Shown one piece after another: positions 33,906 to 44,285 of a stretch of 64,000 nucleotides of DNA; position 1 is the first letter of the stretch, and every line of letters begins with the position of its first letter. This stretch comes from Helopsaltes ochotensis (taxonomy: Eukaryota > Chordata > Aves > Passeriformes > Locustellidae). The position numbers and the translations under genes are program-made. The stretch covers positions 90,696-154,695 of the forward strand of contig VXBM01000766.1 in assembly GCA_013400155.1 (NCBI GenBank), read 5' to 3'. The notes under the pieces are model-generated. The model searched no databases. It was not told where the DNA came from and saw only the letters and a list, made by a program, of their open reading frames with translations.

Positions 33906-36900
33906 CCCATGTACAGAGCCATAAAACAAAGTTGTGATTTTATTCAATGTTTGAGCTAAGGCAGCTTTAAATGAGTTTTGTTGGGGTTTTTTTTGCCAGT
34001 TTCTTTGGGGGTTTTGGTTTGTTTGTTTGTTTTAAAAGTCTATGTTGATAACAATTTATATGCAATATCTGTGGTGTATTACAAAGGAGAATGCCTATCT
34101 GATGTTCTCCGCAATAGTACAAGATGTGGTATATGAACAAGGTTACTTATTGAACCAAAGACTTAAATCTACTTTTCACTTCCATACCTGCAAGTTACTG
34201 CTGTAAGCCCTGTGAGTACAATAGACAATAGAAGACCTTTTTGATAAAACAATATGAGGATATTCCATCTTTAGCTATGTTCCATACTTTTACCCTCAGA
34301 TTCAAGATGTCTATGCAAGAAATAGAAGAAATTTTTTCCTTATTCTTCCTTTAATTTCCTGTAAAGCTAAAGGTCTATGAGACATAAACACAGAAAATTT
34401 GTCAAGGAAGCTGTGAATGGCTAGTTTCTTGAATGGGAGGCTATATTCTGCTTTAGAAGTATTGCAATTTTTAAATTAACTTTCCTTTCTACCACAGAAA
34501 TAAAATGATAAAATTAAAGTGTTAAGGTAGGAGGAAGTACATAGGAAATCTTATCAAATATGTATACTAAATACTATAGCCATGGTAACTAAGCCTCTTA
34601 GCCTAATCTTTCCCTAAGAAGTAATACTCCCCAAAGCTACTGCTGCTCAGTAGAAAAGGCAAAGTTAAATATAGAAGTGCATAGCTTTGCTCACATGTTG
34701 ACAATGGTTCTTAAACCCAAATCTACTGAGCCTTGCACTTTCCCCTTGTCTTATTTATTTACTTATCATTTATTTATTTGTTTGTTTATTATGGTGAGAT
34801 ACAGAGTATGGTTTTATTAGTTTCAGTAGAAGTGATTACAAGCACAGTGAAATACTTGATCTCAGATATCTAAAGAGTTTTTCCTTCATTTGAGAAAGGT
34901 TTCTCTACTTTTGTTTACACTATTCTCAAAGCAGAACAGCAAAAAAACTTGTTTCAGAAAAGAATTGTTCAAGAATTTACACAATTAAACCTAGTATAAA
35001 TGAAAATAAGTCAACACTATTCTTCTGTTACAGTTTTAATACTGCCTAACTTTTTTTTTTTTTTGATATTAGGGTTATCTAATATTATCTAATCTATCTA
35101 AGCATTATCAAAACTAACGTTTCAGAGCTAAAAAATTATATGTGAAATTTCTCATCTTTCCTATAACATGCACCAGAAAAAAAGGCAGATTAGATACAGA
35201 AGTAAATTCTGTACCTTAATCTTGATCACTACCAAATTTAATATGCATTCAATCAAGTTATAAATAATATTATTAATTTGTCTTTTTTTTGATCTTATTG
35301 ATTGGCAAAAAAAAATTGTTTTTTTCTCTTACTCTCTTTGATTGTGCAACCCTTTTTCTTTTTTTGTAGGATATAAATTAATGATCTTACTGTCTGTATG
35401 TTGTGATGTTTCCATGCGGTTGTTTCAAAAATACAGTTAATAAAATCACCAGATAAAGTGATTCAACAGTAGAGTATTGTGTTCTTGGTTAGTCAGTTAT
35501 TTGTGAAAGAAATAATGTAACAATCATCTGTAAACTATTAATATGACAGTAGGAAACAGATTTTGTTGGGGACAAATATCTCTTCTGAGGCAAATACAGG
35601 AAAAATTGGAAAATATGCTTATATTACTTATGAGTTCCCTATACATGCAGATTTGATTATTTCTTTTTTCGAGATTCAGATACAAGTACTCTTCTCGTTA
35701 GTTAAAATGTGATGTGAAAAATGGTATGTCTAGTTGTGAGAACTTCCTCGGGGATCTGAAATGAAGTCAGACATCTTAGACTGAACTTTCCCGAAGTCTT
35801 ACTTACTCTTTGTTTGTGGGATGGAAAAGGACAGCAAGAACTCTATCTTTTTCATCTATATTTTAAACACTGAAAGCGAATTCAGCAAATCATACTGTGC
35901 TATTCTTAGAACTAGCTTGTCTTGAGTTCTCATTAATGTTTCCTTTTCCTCTCATTTCTCTTTTTGTTATTTATTTATTTATTTTAAATTTGCTTGAGGT
36001 ACTAGGATTCCCTGGAGTGCATTTGCCATCATTTTGGAATGTGTTCATTAGTGTGCAGCTGTGATATTTTATTGTAAGAATTCATTTTCAGTTTTCATTC
36101 TTTCATGGGACATAAGGAATATTTATTTTTATATAACTTGGTTGTGTATGTAGGCCAAGACTTTCTTTTTCTTTATTCAAATTTGGTTTTCTTTTTTTGG
36201 CAATTTGACTTGACTTATGGCTAAATCACGTTTTTCCACTTAGTTGTCAACTGTGCTTTGGTTATTCCTTCTTCTGCATTAGCCTGACCTTAGATACTAT
36301 TCCACTTACTTTTACCCTCAGACATGAAAACTATAATATCATTATTTATTCTTTAAAGCAAACTGACAGAGTGAAAAATTAGCCGTTAGGATAGGAAAAA
36401 GAAAAGAAAATTAATAATATTTTCCCAATTCCCCCAAAAGATAAGCTTTTAGAATTCATTTTGTAGAACTAAGGTGGTATGATTCTAGCACATGATTTTC
36501 TGTTGCATGTTTCAAGTAAAACTAACACTTCAACAGGATTTTTAAGCTTTTTGACCTTACATTTTAAGCAGAGCTATCATGTGTATCTGTCCATTAGTAA
36601 CAATTCTATTCCCGCTGCTGAGTCACATGATGAAAACTGTAGAACATGAAACGCTTAATGAAAAAACATGTTACTTCAAATTTCACGAAGAGATAATTCT
36701 GTTTATTTGAAGGAATGAATATACATGATTTCCTTTCAATATGTTCTCCTCTTGCCCTTTAAATGACATCAGAGACGAACAGTAAGATTCTTCTTCAGAA
36801 GAATATAGTTAAAGTCCATAAATGGATCTTACCTTCTACTTGTAACAGGTTTTAAATTTGGAACACTGCAATACCAGCAGATTTTCTGCTTTTTTTTCAA

Positions 36901-38292
36901 TGAATAGTAATAACCCAGTAGACCTAATTCTGTCCCTATGTATACAGCTACAACTTTTTGTATGTGAAAGCATATAAATCAAAAGGACAAGCAATATTCA
37001 ACCTCAATTTGGAACACAACCAAATACAGAGATGAAAAAAAACTTGTTCAAAACTCCACATCTCCTGTACTTGATATATAAAGTAGACAGACTAAAATAA
37101 TTTAGACTACTATTTCCCAAACTAAGAAAGTAACACAAATTAATGGCGTCTATCATGGAGAGAATGACCCACTAGGATGGCCAAAAAGTATAGATAGACC
37201 CAAGAATGATAGCTGAAATAAACCATTACCACTTACATATTCTAATTTTGAATTTATTCCATAAGATGTTCCTCTTATTATGAAGGATGAAGAGAGAAAA
37301 CATAAAATTTTATGTATTCAAATAGTAAAAAGAATAAATATGCACAAAGTAGGAAACTAATATTCCATTTCTTATTGGGAATTCTTCAAATCATTCCAGA
37401 GATGGTGTAAGGTAAAACAACATAAACCTTTAGTGGAGGTTGCTATGTTCTTTCTCAAATTACATATGAAAGGTACTAGGAGGCCCACAGACTTCAGAGA
37501 TTTTAAGGAAAAGTAAATAACAACTCAGAACAAAACAAAACCCAAAGAACTCCAACAAATCTATCAGAAAATTATATAAGACCTCCTGAAATCCTCCACT
37601 TGGGAGATTTATCTTTCCAAGTCTGTGCATCTCCACTGACTTGCCTGAGGTTGCTTCAGACTGCTCTTGGCTGCAGTGCTAAGGTCTGAGCAAAACCCAG
37701 GAGGGGGTGGGGGGGTGTTGCCTTCTCTCTTGTAGGAATGCCATGGTTCTCAGGGAAGGAGGGACCAACAAGCAGTAATATCAAACGCTTTTCTTCAGAT
37801 GCTGGGGTGGCTGTATGTGCAAGATACCACCCAAGAAAAATCTACCGCTTTGCTGACCTGAGAACAAGACTGGGAGAATTCAGCCAAGATGACAAAGTGA
37901 CACCCATCTTGCTGACTCCATAGCATCTGTTATCAAATACAAATTTTTATCTGTTTAGTATAGATGGAAATAGCTAATTTTTAATCTTCAGACTCATTCC
38001 TTTTTTATTAGGAATTTCTTTTATCAATGCAATTTATCAAGACTTGTAATAAACATTTTCTTATTTGTGTTATATGCTTGAATTGAAAAGCTCTGAAATA
38101 TGACCAGCCACTGAAATTAAATAAATATAGTCATCTTGTGACAGGATGCAAAGTACAGTTCAGTTGCTGAGGGTGGTGGGAGGGTTGATGTAGTTTTCAG
38201 TAAAAAACTCATTGGCAAGGCATAAAAATATGTCGCTAGTCAATGATTAGGAATGAGACATGTTGTTAGGTAAAATAATAGGAAAACCCTCC
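33906..38292. other. AT-rich stretch with one candidate exon
   Basis: About 4.4 kb without recognised repeats apart from simple T/G and ATTT-rich tracts (about 33985-34033 and 34750-34790). The candidate terminal exon at 37736-37923 is listed separately. Confidence 0.5.
37736..37923 (+). CDS. Candidate terminal exon, unknown protein
   Basis: I do not recognise the product. A strong 3' splice-site pattern (CCTTCTCTCTTGTAG ending at 37735) precedes an open frame that holds an ATG two bases later and runs 61 codons to a TAG at 37921-37923. The predicted segment is basic, with motifs such as ARYHPRKIYR and ends VTPILLTP. An AATAAA at 38048-38053 is followed by a GT-rich run from about 38061, as expected downstream of a poly(A) site. 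No neighbouring exon was identified and no domain can be assigned. All of this could arise by chance in 64 kb, so it is a candidate only. Confidence 0.2.
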
Positions 38293-38515
38293 TCTATTTC
38301 AGGAGGTTCCACCTGAATATGAGGAAGAACTTCATTGTGCAGGTGACCACACACTGGAAGAGATTGCCCAGAGAGGTTGTGGATCTCTCTCTCTTTCTCT
38401 CTCTCTCACTGGAGATATTCAAGAACTGTCTGGACATAATCCTGTGGAATGTACTCTAGGATAGGTTAGACCTGATGACCCACTCTGGTCTCTTCCAATT
38501 TTAGCCATTCTGATT
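38293..38515 (+). mobile_element. CR1 LINE 3' UTR fragment
   Basis: A plus-strand CR1 tail: AGGAGGTTCCACCTGAATAT, GAGGAAGAACTTCATTGTGC, CACTGGAAGAGATTGCCCAG, AGAGGTTGTGG, GGAGATATTCAAGAACTGTC and the degenerate end GCCATTCTGATTT. A TC-rich expansion (38384-38408) sits where the consensus has a short TCTCC run. Confidence 0.87.
38384..38408. repeat. TC microsatellite inside CR1
   Basis: TC-dinucleotide run interrupted once by TTT, grown from the CR1 3' UTR. Confidence 0.9.
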
Positions 38516-39617
38516 TGCTTCTCTCAGAACCACTACAAAAAGGCACATTTTGATCCAAATTCTTTAAAACCATTTCCATAAGATTTTTTCATTCTTAGTA
38601 CATTTTTTCCAGGTTTATGTCAAAGTAAATTAATATTTCTAATTGCTTTTGTAAAAAAAAACCCAAAACTCCTCTGTTTTCATCAGTGTCCTCTCAGATC
38701 CAGAGTCTTTTAGAGAGAAGAAGAATGGATATAAGAATGTCTCACTCAAACATATACCAGTATAACATCCACATTAGTCAGTACAATCATCTCTGCCTTT
38801 ACTTCATACTTTGCTTTGATGCCTAAAGATATTCTGTATGATTTTTAGGGCAGCTATCCATTCTAATCCTTCATTTTGAACTAATCAGGTATTTTTATTC
38901 ATTATTTTTGTTACCGTAAAATTTCTTTTTCAGATCTGTGTTTTCTCACTATAACAAGAAGAAGAAAAATATGATGTTACCTCCTCCAGGTTTATCTTAT
39001 CAGATTTTACATGGAATTCTTGAGATTCCATAAATTATTATAAACAGACAACACTGTTCATAATTCATTATTCATAGTTCATAGTTCATAATTATTCTGT
39101 CTGCTCAAAGAACAGTTAACTTCAGATCTAATTCTGTGCCACTGATCAACATTAGCTAATTAGATACAGCAAAATTTAAAAAAAATCAGTATCAGATAGA
39201 ACACAGCTTTTTTGTCCTGTATTGTAAAGAAATAGAGGTAAAAATACTCATTAAATTTTGGAAGAAATTGTTTGTTTAGGTGGTTTTTTTTGGTTTTTTT
39301 TCTTTTTTTTTACTAATGGAAATTAAACATTGCATGAGTATCAATATTCCCCAAATTTTTTTTTAATGTTTGAGATGTTTTTTAATGGAATGAAGAGAGA
39401 ATATGTAAAACAGGAAATGGCTGTTTATTCAGTTTATGACTGAATAAGATACATTTTGGTTGAATATGAAATATAATCTGTTTAGAGACAGGTGAAAAAT
39501 TACCTTAGCGCAAATAGAGCTGATGTAAATTTTCACTTTTGATTGATGAAAAGCAAAAGTAATCTTTATTCAATTCTAAACTGAAAGTCATTTAAGTCCA
39601 TCTGCTCTGCCAGTTTT

Positions 39618-39791
39618 TTATTTGGCCAGAAAAATAGCTATCAGGAAACAAGTAAAAGTAACAACTCCTACAGGTACTCCTGGGCCGCCTGTGTTAAGGC
39701 TGATAATGTCTGACTGCTGAAATGTTTTCACCTGAACAGATTGCTGCTTTAAGTTGTTTATTACTTTATTATAAAACAAGTTGTCTGTTTT
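39618..39791 (-). CDS. Candidate terminal exon with hydrophobic tail
   Basis: A minus-strand frame of 57 codons follows a possible but weak 3' splice site (TGCTTGGCTCAG) and ends in TAA at 39618-39620. The last 17 residues are strongly hydrophobic (VGVVTFTCFLIAIFLAK) after a Gly/Pro-rich turn, as in a C-terminal membrane anchor or GPI signal. AATAAA on the minus strand at 39565-39570 lies about 50 nt past the stop. There is no in-frame ATG, so it could only be a terminal exon. I do not recognise the protein and chance is a serious alternative. Confidence 0.12.
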   Translation of the reverse strand, partial: KTDNLFYNKVINNLKQQSVQVKTFQQSDIISLNTGGPGVPVGVVTFTCFLIAIFLAK

Positions 39792-42576
39792 CTGAGCCAA
39801 GCATAATGTGTTTGTTTAGTTTTAAGTAGGACTAAGCCAACATTTCTAAGGATATGAAACTTAATTAGTGCTGTTATAGTTGCTGACATAGATAACATCT
39901 TTATCTAATTTCCTCCGAGTTATTTAGAGAATATTGAAAATAATAACTTCTTGTTTACTTTGGTCCCTGTTCTTTGTATCAACTACATAGCAAGAAGAAA
40001 AGATATCACTTTGCGATCTAGAATGTTCAGGAATAATGCGTCAAATTCTTTTGAGGAAAATATAATATTTATTCATCTGGTTTAAGATTACTTCATGTTA
40101 CTGAAATCGACTTTGCTGTATATAAAGAACAGCATTGCCATTATACAGAATTCAAGGATTTTCAAATAAATATGATTATGTGATTCAATGACAGAATCTA
40201 TTGTAAGCATGATACATGCACAGAAACAAACCTCTTTATGTTTGCATGAATACTGCTGTTATTTTAGAGCAGGCTGTTATTTATTCTGTTTCTCTTAGGA
40301 CCACACATGACCATACCACCAAATTTATTTTAAGATTAAATTCCGTAATTTTTAATAATTTTAAAACTCTTTCCGTATCTTGGCACAAAAACTTGCTTGG
40401 CATAACCCTTTAAATTTATTGTTTCCATGAAGGTTTTATTAGAATTTTTTTCCCATAGTGCTTAAATTTAAATTATAGATTGGTTACTTACACGCATAAA
40501 ACTACAAATCAACCAGGGATGGTAGAAAAGTTTACCACTTCCAAATTAATATAAAAGGGATTTTTTTTCTATTTAAAAAGAAAGAAAGAAATATTTTGAC
40601 TACAAACCACTACATCAATTTCTGCTGGAATTCTTATTATTCCTTTTACCTAAATCATTCAGAAAAGGAAGTGATTAGTGAGTACTGAAATTTGATGGTA
40701 TAGTGTGTTTCAGGAGAACACAAACACAAGATCTGGAAGAATTTGCTGATATTGAGAGAAAGTGAATTAATTTAAAATAAAGAAAAAAATGCATTTTTTG
40801 GGGGAGAGAGGGTTTGGACAACCACACCAATCCATTATTCACTATTTTTCAACAAAGTAATTGTTCGTATGCACAAAAATAGCTACTAAATTATCACTAG
40901 TTAGAAAAACGTTAGCACCTCAGAATCATGGCTTTCTGAATATATATAGTTAAACATTAGTGAAGATCAAAAAGAGAAATATATTACTATAAATTACTAA
41001 GAAATTAACTGTGAATAAAATAAACTATGAAAACTTAAGTAAAGCACCCACACCTCTAATTTTACAATTTGGCTGACTTTGTGTTCTTGAAAGGAATTAG
41101 TAGTGTTGGTCTATAGAAATATTCAAAGAAAGAAAAAATAAGTGATTTGAAATATAACTGCAATGGAAAAATAAACAAAGTAGTAAAGAATTTTTTAAAA
41201 AAAATTGAAGTAAAGGTTAAGCTACACTCTAAAAAATCATGATTTGTATGAAGAGAGTGAATAGAGAAATGATTACTATTTGACAAAAAAAGGTTGGGCA
41301 CCCTGTGGAATAACCGAACAAAAAAAAAGTTATTCACACAGTATGTAATTAAAGAAGGAGAATCAGGGACAGAATCTCTTATTGAAGCCTGAGATTTTGA
41401 TTAGGTCACTGATTAGACTAATTCATAGAAAATAGGTATATCAGAGGCTATTCATCATGCCGGGATGCATGCAATCTATTGAAGAAGATTGTGAGACTAT
41501 GGAGTGTGTGCCAGTGAGTGCCAACTATCACACTGTATTTAGGCTGGTTTTTGTGTTCTTTTCCTAGCCACCTGGTAACACATAAACTCTTATTGTTTTC
41601 CTTGTAGATAAGATAGTTTTAGACATTTCAAATAATGTAGAATGTGTCCAAAGTTGCTGGCAGTCTTGGCTCCTTGGAAATTATTTCTAAAGCTTATTTC
41701 TACTCAGCTCAATTAAACAGTTATTAAAAGATGGATCCTACACTGGGAACACTGGGATTCTCCCTCACTAAAACTTTAAAAGATGCGTTCACAGAAAAAC
41801 TTTTCAGAAATATTTTTCTCTGGACTAAGCATGGATAATAGGAGTGCACATGACAGTATTAAGTTTGACACCAAGGATCTCCTCACAACAGAAAACATTC
41901 CAACTGCAGCTGGTCTCATTATTCAGACCTGGTGGGGGAGTTGCTTGCTCAGTAGCTACATAGCTCCTCGGCTGCTTTTAGGGAGTATAATGTAAATTGA
42001 GCTCAATCATGCATGAAACTAGATCCTTCTACTGGTTTGGATGGCACAAGGGTTCAATATATTCAGTAAATGTACTATTGTACTAATTAGGAATCACAGT
42101 CATTGATATTTAACCTTGTGTATCATAGTAAATTAGTTATTTTTCTGAGCTATGAAAGTTTTTAAATTTATAGAAGCAAAAAAAAAATTAAAACATCATA
42201 TAAGACTAAAGAGATCAATATAAAAGTAAAAAAAAAAGAAAAAGTTTATATGGCAGTAACAATGATCACATACACATTTGTAATGTGCTTTCTTACAGGA
42301 TTTCACCTGTATTTCATCTAGTAACCTCAAGTACCATAGCACTGCCAGATTTCCTAGGCAACAAACACTGAACTGATTGGTATTTTTTTTTTTTCAGTAA
42401 AGATGACTTATTTCATTATTGATAAACCGCTGTCCTACCAAGAGAGAGGGTTTTGAAAGAGTCAATAGCCTAAGTTCCTTCTTGCTGTTTTTCATCATGG
42501 GCCCTACTATGCTTTTGGAAAAACAGTGATTTTGTGGAAAAAAATGCCCTTGAAATGCTACAAGGTGGAAAATAGC

Positions 42577-42620
42577 TATTTGTGCTGGATATTGCCTGCT
42601 TGTAATATCCAGCACAAATA
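42577..42620. repeat. Perfect 17-bp inverted repeat
   Basis: TATTTGTGCTGGATATT (42577-42593) is matched exactly in reverse complement at 42604-42620, with a 10-nt loop. Confidence 0.93.
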
Positions 42621-43508
42621 ACTTCATTTCTTTGCAACAACCTGGTCCACTTACCTTCTGTTAATCTTACAAGCAAAGAGTCCAAGACACAAAATTTGTA
42701 GCACACATGGTCACTTTTGGATGAAATACCTTTGTTATTTCTTTTAACACCTACAAAGACACAGTGTTGTGTTCCTTCAAATTCCTCATCAAATTTTTCC
42801 TGTGATGCCCTTTGAAAGAAATCTTTACAAAGGTGAGGTGATCTATATGCTCAGACTGCTTCCTGACATGCTGATAAATATTATCTCCCTGTCCCACTGC
42901 AGTCCATTCTACTGTCTTTGTTATCCTCTCAGAAACTCTTTGCTAGAGCTCTTTTACATTATTATGTAACTGTCTTTGACAAAGTAGTTTCTGTTCAGAT
43001 GGCCTTGTTTCCATAATTATAAAGCAAAAACAGATTTAGTCACATTCAAAGTTTTAAGAAAATAATCTAAACAGGTGGGATGGCAGAGTTTTTCTAAATA
43101 GAACCTGGCCAACTAAAGGGGATCAGATGTGTAAATAATTATCATTATTTATTTATTAATATTTATTTATCAGAAGAAGAGAACCTCTTTGTAATAAAAG
43201 TCTCAAACACAAAAAGGAAATAACTGGTTTTGAACACTATATTATTTACACAAAGTAATTAAAAACAATTCTGATTAGTGTCTTAATCAACCTCAGTATT
43301 CAAGCTTGAGATTTGATGAAAAAGTAGTCTGCTGAGTTTGTATTGTCAAAATGATTATGTAGATAACTAGATATTTTGCTTCATTTTGTTTCCACTTTTC
43401 GAAGATTTTGCCAATAAAACTACAGACCAAGAGGTTTAATGCCAAATGATTTTATATTGTTTTGCTAATAGTATCAAGGAAATTAATTAATTTCACTCAT
43501 TTAGCGTA

Positions 43509-43566
43509 TGTGGAATGTTTTACCTTGGTTGCTTGCCAGGGACCTACCAAGCCACTCTCACACACC
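43509..43566 (-). mobile_element. Possible LTR U5 remnant
   Basis: Read on the minus strand, a GAGAGTGGCTTGGTAGGTCC-type stretch followed by CTGGCAAGCAACCAAGGT and an end near TGTGG resembles the U5 end of the LTR families seen at 4750-5005 and 28684-29727. Only about 60 bp align by eye. Confidence 0.4.
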
Positions 43567-44285
43567 TCCCCCTTCGGAGAGACCGCACTGTTAATGACTC
43601 AAAACAATTGTGGAGGTGCCAGGGGGCTTTGCTGAGGCCAGGTTTGCATCCCTGAGGGGTGAGAGGTAAGTTTTGGGTGTGTGGTGGCAATGCCCACAAG
43701 ACAGAAGGGGCCATCTTTGACACTGACAAGAGGCAAATCCTGCAAGGTGGGATGGCACTTTTTATCATGGTGATTGTCCTCCCCGACACAACAAGTGCTT
43801 AGATGTAAAATTCCTCCTCCATCCTGCCAGGGGAAGGTTTGATGGGAACTTAACCGGCTCAACTGCTAATGTGAGAGGCATCTCTGATGTCTTAAAAGGT
43901 GTCAAAAAACCAATAAAGTCTCCTAAAATGCCCTCAGTCTCTTTCCTGAGGCCTTCCACCAGAGGATTGCACATGATCCAAGTGTTGCAACAGATCCAGA
44001 ATCTATTGCAAAAGACAGTGCAAAACTCCCCTACCCTTAGGGGAGTTGCCTGGGCGTTCTTACCTATCCTGAATGTGAAAAAGGAGACCTCTCTTTTTGC
44101 TAATAAAGCTTATGATAAACAAATAATGCAAATATTTGCATGTTCCACGGGTTTTATTCTAGCTTTTTTCCCCTCAATGAGTTCCATATTGAAGTTTGAG
44201 ACAATGTCTCAAAAATTACACAAGATTTGTTTAATAGGTGATCACACTTCATTTGTTAGGAAAGTTTGTGTCCCGGTTTAATACA
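43567..44285 (-). other. Unassigned block, possible retroviral internal remnant
   Basis: GC-richer than its surroundings, next to the LTR-like end above. On the minus strand, 43755-43784 encodes GEDNHHDKKC, which resembles the second half of a retroviral Cys-Cys-His-Cys zinc knuckle, but the first half is not in the same frame. Frames of 69-87 codons on the minus strand overlap here, as does a 136-codon frame on the plus strand (43871-44281). None is convincing on its own. The right edge (CCCGGTTTAATACACAGC near 44268) resembles an LTR terminus. Confidence 0.3.
44126..44141. promoter_or_regulatory. Palindromic double octamer motif
   Basis: ATGCAAATATTTGCAT is a perfect 16-bp palindrome made of two abutting octamers (ATGCAAAT and ATTTGCAT), the recognition word of POU-domain factors. 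Function is not shown by the sequence. Confidence 0.4.

Larger units (their letters stand above)
38516..43508. other. AT-rich stretch with hairpin and one candidate exon
   Basis: About 5 kb with no dispersed repeats recognised. It has a 7-8 bp TTCATAR tandem tract at about 39057-39098 and a long hairpin at 42577-42620. A low-confidence minus-strand frame at 39618-39791 is listed separately. Confidence 0.5.

Noticed and set aside
43871..44281. 136-codon plus-strand open frame
   Set aside because: Overlaps minus-strand frames in a possibly retroviral block. No conserved motif was recognised on this strand.
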